A stretch of DNA of 64,000 nt from Serratia fonticola. Its GTDB lineage: Bacteria; Pseudomonadota; Gammaproteobacteria; Enterobacterales; Enterobacteriaceae. The notes under the pieces were generated by a model, which was not told where the DNA came from, searched no databases, and was given only the letters and a program-made list of their open reading frames with translations. The DNA is taken from contig NZ_VFMK01000001.1 in the NCBI RefSeq assembly GCF_006715025.1, positions 2,976,001 to 3,040,000 on the forward strand, written 5' to 3'. A program made the translations under genes and the position numbers. Each line of letters opens with the position of its first letter. The stretch's first letter is position 1. Shown here in pieces: positions 8,240 to 17,195 of the stretch.

Positions 8240-9604
8240 TCAGTAAGCGCGTAGCGTTTGAAAAACGGCAGCCAGACGTGCGGCATCTTTGATGCCTGGT
8301 TGGCTTTCTACACCGGAATTGAAATCGAGGCCGACACAGCCAAGCAGGGCGGCGTCCACACAGTTATCTGCACTCAAGCCGCCAGCCAGCATCACATTAT
8401 CCAGCGTTTGGCCTTGCAGTACCGACCAATCGAAGCGTTCTCCTGTACCGCCCGCGCCGTTATCCAGCAAATAACGATCAACCTGTTGCAGTTCACGGGC
8501 AGGCAGGTGGTCTTTCACACTTAATGCTTTCCAGATCTGGCAGGCGGCTGGCAGCCTGGTACGCAAGGCGCTGATATAATCTTGATCCTCTGCCCCGTGC
8601 AGTTGCACGGCATACAGGCCAAGGTGTTCGGCCGTTTGCGCCACACTGTCCATCGGTGCGTCACAGAAAACGCCAACGTATTTCAGCGGTGCTGCTGCGA
8701 TGACTTCCCTTGCCTGGGCAATATCCACGCAGCGGGGGGAGCGCCCGACGAAAATCAGCCCACCGTAGTTGGCCCCTGCCTGATAGGCGGCTGCGGCATC
8801 TTGTGGTCGAGTCAGGCCACAAACTTTGTTGTCGCCCAGGATCACGCGACGTACCGCACTGCGAAGGTTGGTTTCGGACATCAGCGCACTGCCGATCAGG
8901 AAGCCATTGGCATAGCGGCTGAGTTCCCGTATCTGCCCGTAGTTGTTGATACCGGACTCACTGATCACCGTAACACCATGGGGTACACGCGGAGCCAGGG
9001 TACGAGTGCGATCCAGATCGATAGACAGATCGCGCAGATCGCGGTTGTTGATGCCAATGACTCGCGCTTCAAGCGCTATCGCACGCTGCAATTCCTCTTC
9101 GCTGATGACCTCGGTCAATACGCCCATATTCAGGCTGTGAGCCACGGCGGCCAATTGACGGTACTGTTCATCATTTAACACCGATAGCATCAGAAGAATG
9201 GCATCGGCCTGATAATAGCGCGCCAGGTAAATCTGGTAGGGATCGATAATAAAATCTTTGCACAGCACGGGCTGGCTGACGGTTTTGCTTACCAGGGGCA
9301 GAAAATCAAAGCTGCCCTGGAAGTATTTTTCATCGGTCAGGACCGAAATTGCCGAAGCAAAATCCCGGTAGACCGAGGCAATCTCTACCGGGTCAAAATG
9401 TTCGCGGATCAGCCCTTTGGAAGGCGACGCCTTTTTACATTCAAGAATAAATGCCGTTCTGGCCCCTTGCAGCGCATGATAAAAACCACGGGTACTCGGC
9501 TTGATATCATTTTGAAAGCTGGCCAGTGGCTGTTGTTGGCTTCGTGCTGCGACCCATTGCGCCTTGTCACGAACAATCTTGTTGAGCACGGTTTCCTGCA
9601 TCAT
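8240..9604 (-). CDS. trpC: Bifunctional indole-3-glycerol phosphate synthase / phosphoribosylanthranilate isomerase
   Basis: A 454-residue fusion of two TIM barrels. Residues 1-255 are IGPS, with ILECKKASPSKG (residues 53-64) and the SESGINNYGQI phosphate loop; residues from about 258 are PRAI, starting with KVCGLTRPQDA and ending with the GGLSADN and DFNSGVE motifs. The enzyme performs the two steps between phosphoribosylanthranilate and indole-glycerol phosphate. The fusion (trpC(F)) is the enterobacterial form. Its ATG directly abuts the trpD stop. Confidence 0.97.
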   Translation of the reverse strand: MMQETVLNKIVRDKAQWVAARSQQQPLASFQNDIKPSTRGFYHALQGARTAFILECKKASPSKGLIREHFDPVEIASVYRDFASAISVLTDEKYFQGSFDFLPLVSKTVSQPVLCKDFIIDPYQIYLARYYQADAILLMLSVLNDEQYRQLAAVAHSLNMGVLTEVISEEELQRAIALEARVIGINNRDLRDLSIDLDRTRTLAPRVPHGVTVISESGINNYGQIRELSRYANGFLIGSALMSETNLRSAVRRVILGDNKVCGLTRPQDAAAAYQAGANYGGLIFVGRSPRCVDIAQAREVIAAAPLKYVGVFCDAPMDSVAQTAEHLGLYAVQLHGAEDQDYISALRTRLPAACQIWKALSVKDHLPARELQQVDRYLLDNGAGGTGERFDWSVLQGQTLDNVMLAGGLSADNCVDAALLGCVGLDFNSGVESQPGIKDAARLAAVFQTLRAY

Positions 9605-10609
9605 TTATCCTCTTGCTGCCAAAGCGGTGACACGCTGATAAGCCTGCCCACTGTGGATCATTTCCAATGCCTGCTGCGCGTTATGGCGCAGGTCTTCCTG
9701 TCCGAATAATTTCAGCAGCAACGCCACGTTGGCGGCGACTGCAGCGGCATGAGCCCGCTCACCTTTACCTTGTAACAACCTTGCCAGAATGTCACGGTTT
9801 TCTTCCGGAGAGCCACCCAGCAGGGCTTCCAGCGGATGGCTTTCCAGGCCGAAAGATTTTGGCGTCAGCTGATAGCTTTCAATCTCGCCTTCATTGAGTT
9901 CGGCGACATGCGTGGCGGTATGGATTGCCACTTCGTCCATGCCGCCGCCGTGTACAACGGCGGCGCGTTTATAGCCAAGTACGCGCAGGGTCTGGGCAAT
10001 GGGGAGCACCAGCTCAGGGCTATATACGCCGATCAGCGCCAACGGTGGGCGTGCCGGGTTAATCAAGGGGCCGAGCACGTTGAAGACCGTGCGGGTCTTC
10101 AACTGTTGGCGTACCGGCATCGCGTGGCGAAAACCGGTGTGATATTGCGGCGCGAACAGGAAACACACGCCAAGTTCATCCAGCGCCTGGCGAGAGGCGT
10201 GCGCAGACAGTTCCAGATTGATGCCAAAAGCCGCCAGCAGATCGGAAGAACCTGAACGACTGGATACGCTACGGTTGCCATGCTTGGCTATTTTTGCCCC
10301 GCAAGCTGCCGCGACAAAGGCACTGGCGGTGGAAATATTAATGCTGTTGGTGCCATCCCCGCCGGTGCCGACGATATCAGCAAAGGCATAATCAGGACGA
10401 GGGAACGAGCGGGCATCAGCCAATAACGCTTTGGCTGCCCCGGCAATCTCCTCCGGACGTTCACCGCGCATCTTCATACTGATCAGTGCCGCTGCCAGTT
10501 GGCTATTTTCCAGCTCTCCACGCACGATAGCGCTGAACAGTTGCTGGCTTTCTTCTTGATCCATCGACTCTGAGCGATACAGTTTTTCAAGAATAGGTTG
10601 CATAGTCAT
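9605..10609 (-). CDS. trpD: Anthranilate phosphoribosyltransferase (unfused TrpD)
   Basis: Transfers phosphoribose from PRPP to anthranilate. The PRPP loop GTGGDGTNSINIST is at residues 81-94 and the KHGNRSVSS anthranilate-site motif follows. In E. coli this domain is fused behind the glutaminase TrpG; here it is a stand-alone 334-residue protein, as in Serratia marcescens. Two start codons are possible, ATG at 10609 or at 10603; the AAGG ribosome binding site is better spaced (9 nt) for the second, so the true protein may begin MQPILEKLY. Confidence 0.96.
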   Translation of the reverse strand: MTMQPILEKLYRSESMDQEESQQLFSAIVRGELENSQLAAALISMKMRGERPEEIAGAAKALLADARSFPRPDYAFADIVGTGGDGTNSINISTASAFVAAACGAKIAKHGNRSVSSRSGSSDLLAAFGINLELSAHASRQALDELGVCFLFAPQYHTGFRHAMPVRQQLKTRTVFNVLGPLINPARPPLALIGVYSPELVLPIAQTLRVLGYKRAAVVHGGGMDEVAIHTATHVAELNEGEIESYQLTPKSFGLESHPLEALLGGSPEENRDILARLLQGKGERAHAAAVAANVALLLKLFGQEDLRHNAQQALEMIHSGQAYQRVTALAARG

Positions 10610-10618
10610 TTACCTTAA

Positions 10619-11200
10619 TTATTTCGCCAGCGCCCAGGCTAACGTCTGCTCAAGCAAACGTGCCCCTTGGGTAGTCAGAATCGATTCTGGGTGGAACTGG
10701 AAACCGCATACGCGATGATCATCATGGCGAACGGCCATGACCATGTCGCCAAAGCGGGCATTGACGGTCAGTTCGGCCGGAATATTGCTGCCCACCAATG
10801 AGTGGTAGCGTGCTACGGGCAGTGGATTGACCATGCCGTCAAACATGCCTTCACCATCATGGGTAATGGCAGAGGCCTTGCCATGCAGAATTTCACCCGC
10901 CTGGCCGACGTGGCCACCATAGGCTTCCACGATCGCCTGGTGACCAAGGCAGATACCGATAATTGGCATCTTGCCACGCAAGCGTTGCAATAACTCGGGC
11001 ATACAACCCGCGTCTGCCGGGGCACCAGGGCCGGGTGACAGCATCAATACAGGCTGTTCCATTTGCTGCAGGCGTTCAATGATGAGATCGGCGGCAATCT
11101 GGTTGCGATAGATAACCACCTGATGACCACTGGCACGCAGTTGATCGACCAAGTTGTACGTAAATGAATCAACGTTGTCGAGCAGTAAGATATCGGCCAT
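10619..11200 (-). CDS. trpG: Anthranilate synthase glutaminase component TrpG
   Basis: A 193-residue class I glutamine amidotransferase that supplies ammonia to TrpE. The triad is complete: Cys84 in GICLGHQ, His170 and Glu172 in FQFHPESIL; the oxyanion LSPGPGAP loop is at residues 54-61. A separate nine-base gap and own start for trpD show that it is not fused to the phosphoribosyltransferase. Its ATG overlaps the end of trpE by one base. Confidence 0.97.
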   Translation of the reverse strand: MADILLLDNVDSFTYNLVDQLRASGHQVVIYRNQIAADLIIERLQQMEQPVLMLSPGPGAPADAGCMPELLQRLRGKMPIIGICLGHQAIVEAYGGHVGQAGEILHGKASAITHDGEGMFDGMVNPLPVARYHSLVGSNIPAELTVNARFGDMVMAVRHDDHRVCGFQFHPESILTTQGARLLEQTLAWALAK

Positions 11201-12762
11201 TAGAACACCTCCTTGGCCTGATGCGCGCTGGCAATGGCACGCAGCACGGCACGTGCCTTATTACGGGTTTCATCGGCTTCGGCCTGGGGAACGGAGTCCA
11301 GCACCACACCGGCGCCAGCCTGCACGGTGGCGATACCGTCTTCAACATAGGCGGAACGGATGACAATACAGGTATCGAGATCGCCGTGAGCGGTGAAATA
11401 GCCCACTGCACCGCCATAACTCCCGCGGCGGGTCCCTTCTGAAGCGGCAATCAGCTGCATTGCGCGAACTTTTGGAGCACCACTCAGGGTGCCCATATTC
11501 ATACAGGCCTGATAGGCGTGCAGAACATCAAGATCGGCACGGAGTTTACCCACCACGCGGGAAACCAGATGCATCACAAACGAGTAACGGTCAACCTTTG
11601 TCAGATCAGCCACATAGCGGCTACCCGCCTCACAGATACGCGCCAGATCGTTACGCGCCAGATCGACCAGCATCAGATGCTCGGCCAGTTCTTTGTGATC
11701 GGTGCGCATTTCCAGTTCTATGCGGCTGTCGAGATCCAGATCCAGCGAGCCATCGGCGCGGCGGCCGCGAGGGCGAGTGCCGGCAATCGGGTAGATCTCA
11801 ATCTGACGGTTGGTGGCGTTGTATTTCAGCGCGCTTTCAGGTGAAGCGCCAAACAGGGTGAATTCGTTGTCCTGCATGAAGAACATATAAGGGCTTGGAT
11901 TATTTTCCTTCAAGGTCTCATAGGCAGCCAGCGGGTTAGGGCAAGGCAATGAGAAGCGGCGTGAAGGAACTACCTGGAAAATTTCTCCGTGGCGGATGGC
12001 TTGCTGCAGATTGCTGACCACCGCGCCGTACTCTTCATCGGTCTGGTTACAGCTCAGTTGCATGTCTTCCAGTTTCTGATGAGGGATGGCAAGGGGGGAT
12101 TGTTGCAACTGTGCCTGAAGTTGCTCAAGGCGTTGCTGCAAACGCAATGTTTCTGCATGGTCGCCGGTGAAGGCGCTGGCCTGCAAACGGGCAATGCCAC
12201 GTTGATGATCCAGCACCAGCAGCGTTTCTGCCAGATAGAAGCAGAAATCCGGGCAACGCTGGTCTTGACGTAATGCAGGTAAGTCTTCAAAACCGGCTAC
12301 CAGATCATAGGCAAACAGGCCGCCAAGTAACATGGCTTCACGTTCATCTGCCGGAGCCTCGACCAGCGCTATCATCGTCCTTAGCGCATCAAACACTGAC
12401 AGCGAGCGCAGGCGGGCATCTTCATCCTGTACCCTATCGATGGCAGGGAAGGTCAACTCTCGGCCATCGGGGCGGACCTGAATCTTGACGTCGGCGGGTA
12501 AGGCTGCATCCAGCAATGGCAATAACGCGGCACCGTTGGTTGTCAGTACCTGAATGGTCACGTTACGGCCCAGGGCCGTAATACGTAGCGCGCTGTCAAC
12601 AATCAGCAGGCTTTTCAGGTTTTGCTTGCTGTTGATTTCTGCCGAGTCCAACAGCAAGGTGGCTGGACGAGTGCCACACAGCTGATGAAAGATCGCTGTC
12701 GGGTCACTTCGGTAACCGGCCTGTGCGGTGAGAAGCTTAAGTTGTGGTTTGTTGTTCATCAT
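11200..12762 (-). CDS. trpE: Anthranilate synthase component I
   Basis: A 520-residue chorismate-binding enzyme that makes anthranilate with TrpG. The N-terminal domain has the LLLDSAEINSKQNLKSLL tryptophan-feedback motif (Ser at its centre), and the C-terminal catalytic domain has SPYMFFMQ, the IAGTRPRG and ELAEHLMLVDLARND motifs, and the closing GAGVVLDS. Feedback inhibition by tryptophan is expected. First structural gene of the operon, 28 bases beyond the attenuator. Confidence 0.97.
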   Translation of the reverse strand: MMNNKPQLKLLTAQAGYRSDPTAIFHQLCGTRPATLLLDSAEINSKQNLKSLLIVDSALRITALGRNVTIQVLTTNGAALLPLLDAALPADVKIQVRPDGRELTFPAIDRVQDEDARLRSLSVFDALRTMIALVEAPADEREAMLLGGLFAYDLVAGFEDLPALRQDQRCPDFCFYLAETLLVLDHQRGIARLQASAFTGDHAETLRLQQRLEQLQAQLQQSPLAIPHQKLEDMQLSCNQTDEEYGAVVSNLQQAIRHGEIFQVVPSRRFSLPCPNPLAAYETLKENNPSPYMFFMQDNEFTLFGASPESALKYNATNRQIEIYPIAGTRPRGRRADGSLDLDLDSRIELEMRTDHKELAEHLMLVDLARNDLARICEAGSRYVADLTKVDRYSFVMHLVSRVVGKLRADLDVLHAYQACMNMGTLSGAPKVRAMQLIAASEGTRRGSYGGAVGYFTAHGDLDTCIVIRSAYVEDGIATVQAGAGVVLDSVPQAEADETRNKARAVLRAIASAHQAKEVF

Positions 12763-12789
12763 CGGTGGTTCCAGTTAAATCTTGTCCAT

Positions 12790-12815
12790 AAAAAAGCCCG
12801 CTGTTATCAGCGGGC
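12790..12815 (-). terminator. trp operon attenuator
   Basis: On the minus strand GCCCGCTG, loop, CAGCGGGC is followed by six U residues: a typical intrinsic terminator in the leader, between trpL and trpE. Together with the tandem Trp codons of trpL this shows control by attenuation. Confidence 0.93.
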
Positions 12816-12853
12816 CTTGGGAATCTGCAGTGTCAGATGACAGGTATGCGTGA

Positions 12854-12913
12854 TTACTCCACCCGCGAAAGGGAAGTACGCCACCAACCAAGAAGAGAAA
12901 TTTGTTTAATCAT
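12854..12913 (-). CDS. trpL: trp operon leader peptide
   Basis: A 19-codon ORF reading MIKQISLLGWWRTSLSRVE. The tandem Trp codons (10 and 11, at 12881-12886) followed by RTS match the E. coli leader (GWWRTS), though this peptide is five residues longer. Ribosome stalling at these codons when charged tRNA-Trp is low would favour the antiterminator and allow trpE transcription. It sits between the operator and the attenuator. Confidence 0.95.
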   Translation of the reverse strand: MIKQISLLGWWRTSLSRVE

Positions 12914-12967
12914 CTTATGTATGCTCTCAAGTTTGTCATCCAAACACGGCTGCTGCCGTGAACTTGT

Positions 12968-13001
12968 GTACTAGTTAACTGGTTCGCGAACGTAAAGTCA
13001 A
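12968..13001 (-). promoter_or_regulatory. trp promoter with TrpR operator
   Basis: On the minus strand a -35 TTGACT (12996-13001), a 17-bp spacer and a -10 TTAACT (12973-12978). The 18-bp near-palindrome at 12968-12985 (GAACCAGTTAACTAGTAC) overlaps the -10 and differs at one base from the E. coli trp operator GAACTAGTTAACTAGTAC, so TrpR with tryptophan would block RNA polymerase. Confidence 0.92.
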
Positions 13002-13137
13002 CCCTCTTCTTGCACAATGTGTTCGTGGATAGTGTGAAAATATTTCATCTACTGAAATACGGTCTGCTCAGAATAGATTTCCGTCATGTCCTTCATAACG
13101 GTTATGATAGAAAGCCAAGCCAAAGCAGGATATCCCT

Positions 13138-14007
13138 TTGACAGACAGTAGCCCACAATCCTCAGCCTTTACCCTGTACGACCTTCATAGCCATACCACG
13201 GCCTCCGATGGTTATTTGACGCCAACCCAGTTAGTGCACCGTGCGGTTGAGATGCGTGTTGGGGTGCTGGCGATCACCGATCACGACACCACTGACGGCT
13301 TGGCCGAGGCTGCCGCCGCAATTGCCGATCTCGCGCTTCCTTTGCAATTGGTCGATGGTGTCGAGATTTCCACGCTGTGGGAAAATCATGAAATCCACAT
13401 TGTCGGGCTTGGAATGGATATTGAGCATCCGGCGCTGCGGCAATTGCTGGCTGAACAGACTGAGCGCCGTCATCTGCGTGCGCAGGAAATTGGTGTCAGA
13501 TTAGCGAAGGCACGTATTCCGGATGCATACGATGGGGCGCAGAAACTGGCGGGGACAGGCGCGGTCACCCGCGGCCATTTTGCCCGTTATCTGGTGCAAA
13601 CTGGCGTGGCCGATAATCTGGCGCAGGTGTTCAAGAAATATCTTGCCAAAGGGAAAACCGGCTATGTTCCGCCACAGTGGTGTACAATAGAACAAGCCAT
13701 TGATGTGATTCATCAATCCGGTGGCCAAGCCGTAATGGCTCACCCGGGACGTTACGATCTGACGGCCAAATGGCTCAAACGGCTGCTAACGTATTTTGCT
13801 GAAAACGGGGGGGATGCAATGGAAGTGGCGCAGTGCCAGCAAGCCCCTCATGAACGTTCACTGCTGGTGAAATATGCGCAGGAGTACCGATTATTGGCCT
13901 CTCAGGGGTCTGACTTCCATCAGCCTTGCTCGTGGATTGAACTGGGGCGCAAACTGTGGTTACCCGGTGGTGTTGAGCCGGTGTGGCGTGATTGGCCACA
14001 GCGATAA
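13138..14007 (+). CDS. rnm: RNase AM (YciV), PHP-domain 5'-3' exoribonuclease
   Basis: A 289-residue PHP phosphoesterase. Metal ligands are visible as YDLHSHTTASDG near the N-terminus, ITDHDTTDGL, the EIHIVG block, MAHPGRY and the final SQGSDFHQP. E. coli YciV (Rnm, also called TrpH) is a manganese-dependent 5'-3' exonuclease on short RNAs and on 5' ends of rRNAs. The start is a TTG preceded at six bases by AGGA; no ATG fits. Divergent from the trp operon, as in E. coli. Confidence 0.92.
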   Translation: MTDSSPQSSAFTLYDLHSHTTASDGYLTPTQLVHRAVEMRVGVLAITDHDTTDGLAEAAAAIADLALPLQLVDGVEISTLWENHEIHIVGLGMDIEHPALRQLLAEQTERRHLRAQEIGVRLAKARIPDAYDGAQKLAGTGAVTRGHFARYLVQTGVADNLAQVFKKYLAKGKTGYVPPQWCTIEQAIDVIHQSGGQAVMAHPGRYDLTAKWLKRLLTYFAENGGDAMEVAQCQQAPHERSLLVKYAQEYRLLASQGSDFHQPCSWIELGRKLWLPGGVEPVWRDWPQR

Positions 14008-14017
14008 GCAGATTTTT

Positions 14018-14060
14018 CCCTATGAATGTCAAGTTACAGCTGGGCGCCGAGTAAACCAGG
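14018..14060. repeat. Partial ERIC-like element, left-end fragment
   Basis: The segment CCCTATGAATGTCAAGTTACAGC followed by a GCGCCGAGTAAACC-like stretch resembles the left end of ERIC (CCCTATGGATTTCGAGTTGCAG...). No central palindrome follows. It lies between rnm and yciO. Confidence 0.5.
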
Positions 14061-14112
14061 TTGATTTAACGCGGGCATTGCTATGCGCGTGCATCATTTT
14101 CAGGAGTAACAG

Positions 14113-14733
14113 ATGAGCCAGTTATTTTATATTCACCCGGACAATCCGCAGCCACGCCTGATTAACCAGGCTGTGGACGTGCTGCGCAAGGGCGGTGTGA
14201 TCGTTTATCCAACCGACTCCGGTTATGCGTTGGGCTGTAAACTGGAAGAGAAATCGGCAATGGAACGTATTTGCCGCATCCGCCAGTTGGATGGCAACCA
14301 TAATTTCACACTGATGTGTCGCGATCTGTCTGAACTCTCGACTTATGCGTATGTAGATAACACATCGTTTCGCCTGATCAAAAACAATACGCCGGGCAAT
14401 TACACGTTTATTTTGAAAGCGACAAAAGAAGTGCCTCGTCGCCTGATGAATGACAAACGTAAAACCATTGGCCTGCGTGTGCCGTCTAATCCGATAGCAT
14501 TGGCGTTGCTGGACGTGCTGAACGAACCGATGATGTCGACCACGTTGATGTTGCCTGGCAATGACTTTGCCGAATCCGATCCAGAAGAGATCAGCGAGCA
14601 TCTTGGTAAGCAGGTGGATCTGGTGATCCATGGTGGTTTCCTCGGCCAACAGCCGACCACGGTTGTTGATCTGACCGAATCCTCGCCGGAAGTGGTGCGT
14701 GAAGGCGCGGGCGATCCGTCTCCCTTTCGATAA
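14113..14733 (+). CDS. yciO: YciO, Sua5/YrdC-type L-threonylcarbamoyladenylate synthase family protein
   Basis: A 206-residue protein with the YrdC fold: GGVIVYPTDSGYALGC near residue 30, the RLIKNNTPGNYTFIL segment and the PSNPIALALLD and MSTTLMLPG motifs. YciO is a paralogue of TsaC (YrdC); in vivo it does not normally replace TsaC, and its exact role is open. Strong ribosome binding site AGGAG six bases before ATG. It may be co-transcribed with rnm. E. coli yciQ, which follows yciO, is missing. Confidence 0.92.
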   Translation: MSQLFYIHPDNPQPRLINQAVDVLRKGGVIVYPTDSGYALGCKLEEKSAMERICRIRQLDGNHNFTLMCRDLSELSTYAYVDNTSFRLIKNNTPGNYTFILKATKEVPRRLMNDKRKTIGLRVPSNPIALALLDVLNEPMMSTTLMLPGNDFAESDPEEISEHLGKQVDLVIHGGFLGQQPTTVVDLTESSPEVVREGAGDPSPFR

Positions 14734-14885
14734 ACAGCAGGACGAATTCAGTGCCAACGAACCGTAAAGCCTGTATAATGCGCGGTTGGTTTTGACCAAG
14801 AGATAATCTTTGCGGCCGCCTTTAATTGGAAAGCGTGGCGGCAAGTCCCCCCGACGCCTGTGAAGGCGACACTAGAGGTTGCTCA

Positions 14886-15791
14886 ATGAGCGAAAAGTTA
14901 CAGAAAGTATTAGCGCGAGCCGGCCATGGCTCGCGTCGTGAAATAGAAACCATGATTGAAGCTGGCCGCGTTAGCGTTGACGGGAAAATCGCCAAGTTGG
15001 GCGATCGCGTCGAAGTAACCCAGGCGATGAAAATTCGCCTGGATGGTCATGTTGTCTCGATCAAAGAATCTGAAGAAGCCGTTTGCCGCGTGCTGGCTTA
15101 TTACAAACCCGAAGGTGAGCTCTGTACCCGCAGCGATCCGGAAGGCCGCCCAACGGTATTCGATCGTCTGCCTAAACTGCGTGGTTCACGCTGGGTAGCG
15201 GTAGGGCGCCTGGACGTTAATACCTCCGGATTGCTGCTGTTCACCACCGATGGCGAACTGGCTAACCGCCTGATGCACCCAAGTCGTGAAGTTGAGCGTG
15301 AATACGCCGTACGCGTATTTGGCCAGATTGATGATGAGAAAATCAAGCAACTGAGCCGTGGAGTACAACTGGAAGATGGCCCGGCCGCATTCCGAACCAT
15401 CAGTTTCCAGGGTGGCGAAGGGATTAACCAGTGGTACAACGTCACGCTGACTGAAGGGCGTAACCGCGAGGTTCGTCGCCTGTGGGAAGCCGTTGGCGTT
15501 CAGGTGAGCCGTTTGATCCGTGTACGCTATGGTGATATCGATCTGCCAAAAGGCCTGCCGCGTGGTGGCTGGGCTGAGTTGGATCTCAAGGCAACCAACT
15601 ATCTGCGTGAGCTGGTAGAGCTGAAACCGGAAACCGTCAGCAAACTGCCGGTAGAGCGCGAACGCCGCCGTGTGAAAGCCAATCAGATCCGCCGTGCGGT
15701 AAAACGCCACAGCCAGGTGGCGACAGGCAATCGTCGCGGTGCGCCGGGCAGCAAACCGGGTAAACCGGCCAAGTCTGCCAAACGTAGCTAA
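14886..15791 (+). CDS. rluB: 23S rRNA pseudouridine(2605) synthase RluB
   Basis: RluB converts U2605 of 23S rRNA to pseudouridine. The 301-residue protein has an S4 RNA-binding domain at the N-terminus (KVLARAGHGSRREIE), then the RsuA-type catalytic domain with the active-site GRLDVNTSGLLLFTTDG (catalytic Asp) and GRNREVRRLWEAVG. The C-terminus is a basic tail (RRRVKANQIRRAVKRHSQ). The start at 14886 matches the family; an upstream in-frame codon at 14826 is not needed. Confidence 0.96.
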   Translation: MSEKLQKVLARAGHGSRREIETMIEAGRVSVDGKIAKLGDRVEVTQAMKIRLDGHVVSIKESEEAVCRVLAYYKPEGELCTRSDPEGRPTVFDRLPKLRGSRWVAVGRLDVNTSGLLLFTTDGELANRLMHPSREVEREYAVRVFGQIDDEKIKQLSRGVQLEDGPAAFRTISFQGGEGINQWYNVTLTEGRNREVRRLWEAVGVQVSRLIRVRYGDIDLPKGLPRGGWAELDLKATNYLRELVELKPETVSKLPVERERRRVKANQIRRAVKRHSQVATGNRRGAPGSKPGKPAKSAKRS

Positions 15792-15798
15792 ATCTGTT

Positions 15799-15820
15799 AC
15801 CGTGGCCTTTAGGCCACGGT
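15799..15820. terminator. Stem-loop between rluB and btuR
   Basis: ACCGTGGCC / GGCCACGGT with a short TTTA loop, in the gap between two converging genes, with CTCTTT on the plus side. Plausible rluB terminator. Confidence 0.7.
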
Positions 15821-15829
15821 CTCTTTCCG

Positions 15830-16420
15830 TTACCAGTCAATTCCTTGCTGTGCTTTGATCCCTGCTTCAAACGCATGTTTCACCGGCCGCATCTCCGTCA
15901 CCGTATCTGCCAGTGCCAACAAATCGCGATGACAACCACGCCCGGTAATAATCACCGTCTGGTGCGCTGGACGTTGATGTAATGCCTCCAGCACCTCGTC
16001 CAGCTCCAGGTAACCGTAAGTGACCATATAGGTCAGCTCATCCATCAGTACCAGATCCAAGCTGCTGTCGGCCAGCATACGCTTACCGTGTTGCCAAACG
16101 GCTTGGCAGGCTGCGGTATCACTCTCTCTGTCTTGGGTTTCCCAGGTAAAACCGGTCGCCATGACCTGAAATTCCACACCGTGTTGCTGCAGCAGGTTTT
16201 TCTCGCCGTTAGGCCATTGTCCTTTGATAAATTGAATCACCCCGGCTTTCATCCCATGCCCTACTGCGCGAGTGACAGTGCCAAAGGCCGCGGTGGTTTT
16301 GCCTTTACCATTGCCGGTAAATACCAGCAACAAACCACGAACATCCTGTGCAGCGGCAATGCGTGCATCCACTTGTTCTTTCAGGCGCTGCTGACGTTGC
16401 TGATGACGATCTTCAGCCAT
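15830..16420 (-). CDS. btuR: Corrinoid adenosyltransferase BtuR/CobO
   Basis: Adenosylates reduced corrinoids to make coenzyme B12. The 196-residue protein has the P-loop FTGNGKGKTTAAFG near residue 33, the VMATGFTWETQDRESDTAAC block and the DELTYMVTYGYL motif. The start at 16420 (MAEDRHQQRQQR) lines up with E. coli BtuR; a possible upstream start at 16474 would overlap yciK. Thirteen bases behind yciK, so probably one transcript. Confidence 0.95.
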   Translation of the reverse strand: MAEDRHQQRQQRLKEQVDARIAAAQDVRGLLLVFTGNGKGKTTAAFGTVTRAVGHGMKAGVIQFIKGQWPNGEKNLLQQHGVEFQVMATGFTWETQDRESDTAACQAVWQHGKRMLADSSLDLVLMDELTYMVTYGYLELDEVLEALHQRPAHQTVIITGRGCHRDLLALADTVTEMRPVKHAFEAGIKAQQGIDW

Positions 16421-16433
16421 GTTCAAAGACTCC

Positions 16434-17195
16434 TTATTCGGCGGCGCCGGGTTTACGGTTAGGTTGGGCATCAAAGCTCATGCCGGTTTTGCGGCGGCTG
16501 TCATCACCCATCAGATAGAGATAGAGCGGCATGATATCCGCCGGTGTTTTCAGTTTGCTTTTATCTTCATCAGGGAACGCAGATGCTCGCATTTTAGTGT
16601 GCGTTCCCCCCGGGTTGATGCAATTTACCCGCAAGTTGCGATTTTTATATTCCTCAGCCAGCACCTGCATCATACCCTCGGTAGCAAATTTGGAAACGGC
16701 ATAAGCCCCCCAGTTGGCACGCCCCATCCGGCCAACACTTGAGCTGGTAAAGACCAAAGAGCCAGAGTGAGACTTCAGCAGTAACGGCAAGAGTGCCTGA
16801 GTGAGCATGAATGTCGCGTTGACGTTAACCTGCATCACTTCGTTCCACATGGTCATCGAAAGTTCTGCCATCGGGGCAATGTCACCCAACAGACCTGCAT
16901 TGTGCAGGACGCCATCAAGGCGAGGTATTTTGCTCGCTAATTCATCGGCAACCTGTTGGCATTGTTGTGGCGTAGTGTGCAGCAGATCAAGTGTAATAAT
17001 ATGGGTTGGAGCACCGCCGTTGGCGGCAATTTCCGCCTGTACCGCCTGCAACTTGCTCTCAGTGCGTCCCAGTAACACCAGTTGTGCACCAAAACGTGCA
17101 TAGGTCAGTGCCGCTTCGCGGCCAATGCCGTCGCCCGCACCGGTTACCAAAATAATGCGTTGCTCGAGCAGATCCTGTTTAGGTTGATAATGCAC
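16434..17195 (-). CDS. yciK: SDR-family oxidoreductase YciK
   Basis: A 253-residue classical short-chain dehydrogenase. The cofactor motif VTGAGDGIGREAAL is at about residue 14, NAGLLG follows near residue 90, and the catalytic Ser, Tyr and Lys are in FTSSSVGRMG and GAYAVSKFA. The start is a GTG at 17195 with GAGGAA five bases before it, which gives (M)HYQPKQDLL as in E. coli; an ATG at 17213 would add MARGII but lacks this site. The substrate is unknown. Upstream of btuR. Confidence 0.92.
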   Translation of the reverse strand: MHYQPKQDLLEQRIILVTGAGDGIGREAALTYARFGAQLVLLGRTESKLQAVQAEIAANGGAPTHIITLDLLHTTPQQCQQVADELASKIPRLDGVLHNAGLLGDIAPMAELSMTMWNEVMQVNVNATFMLTQALLPLLLKSHSGSLVFTSSSVGRMGRANWGAYAVSKFATEGMMQVLAEEYKNRNLRVNCINPGGTHTKMRASAFPDEDKSKLKTPADIMPLYLYLMGDDSRRKTGMSFDAQPNRKPGAAE

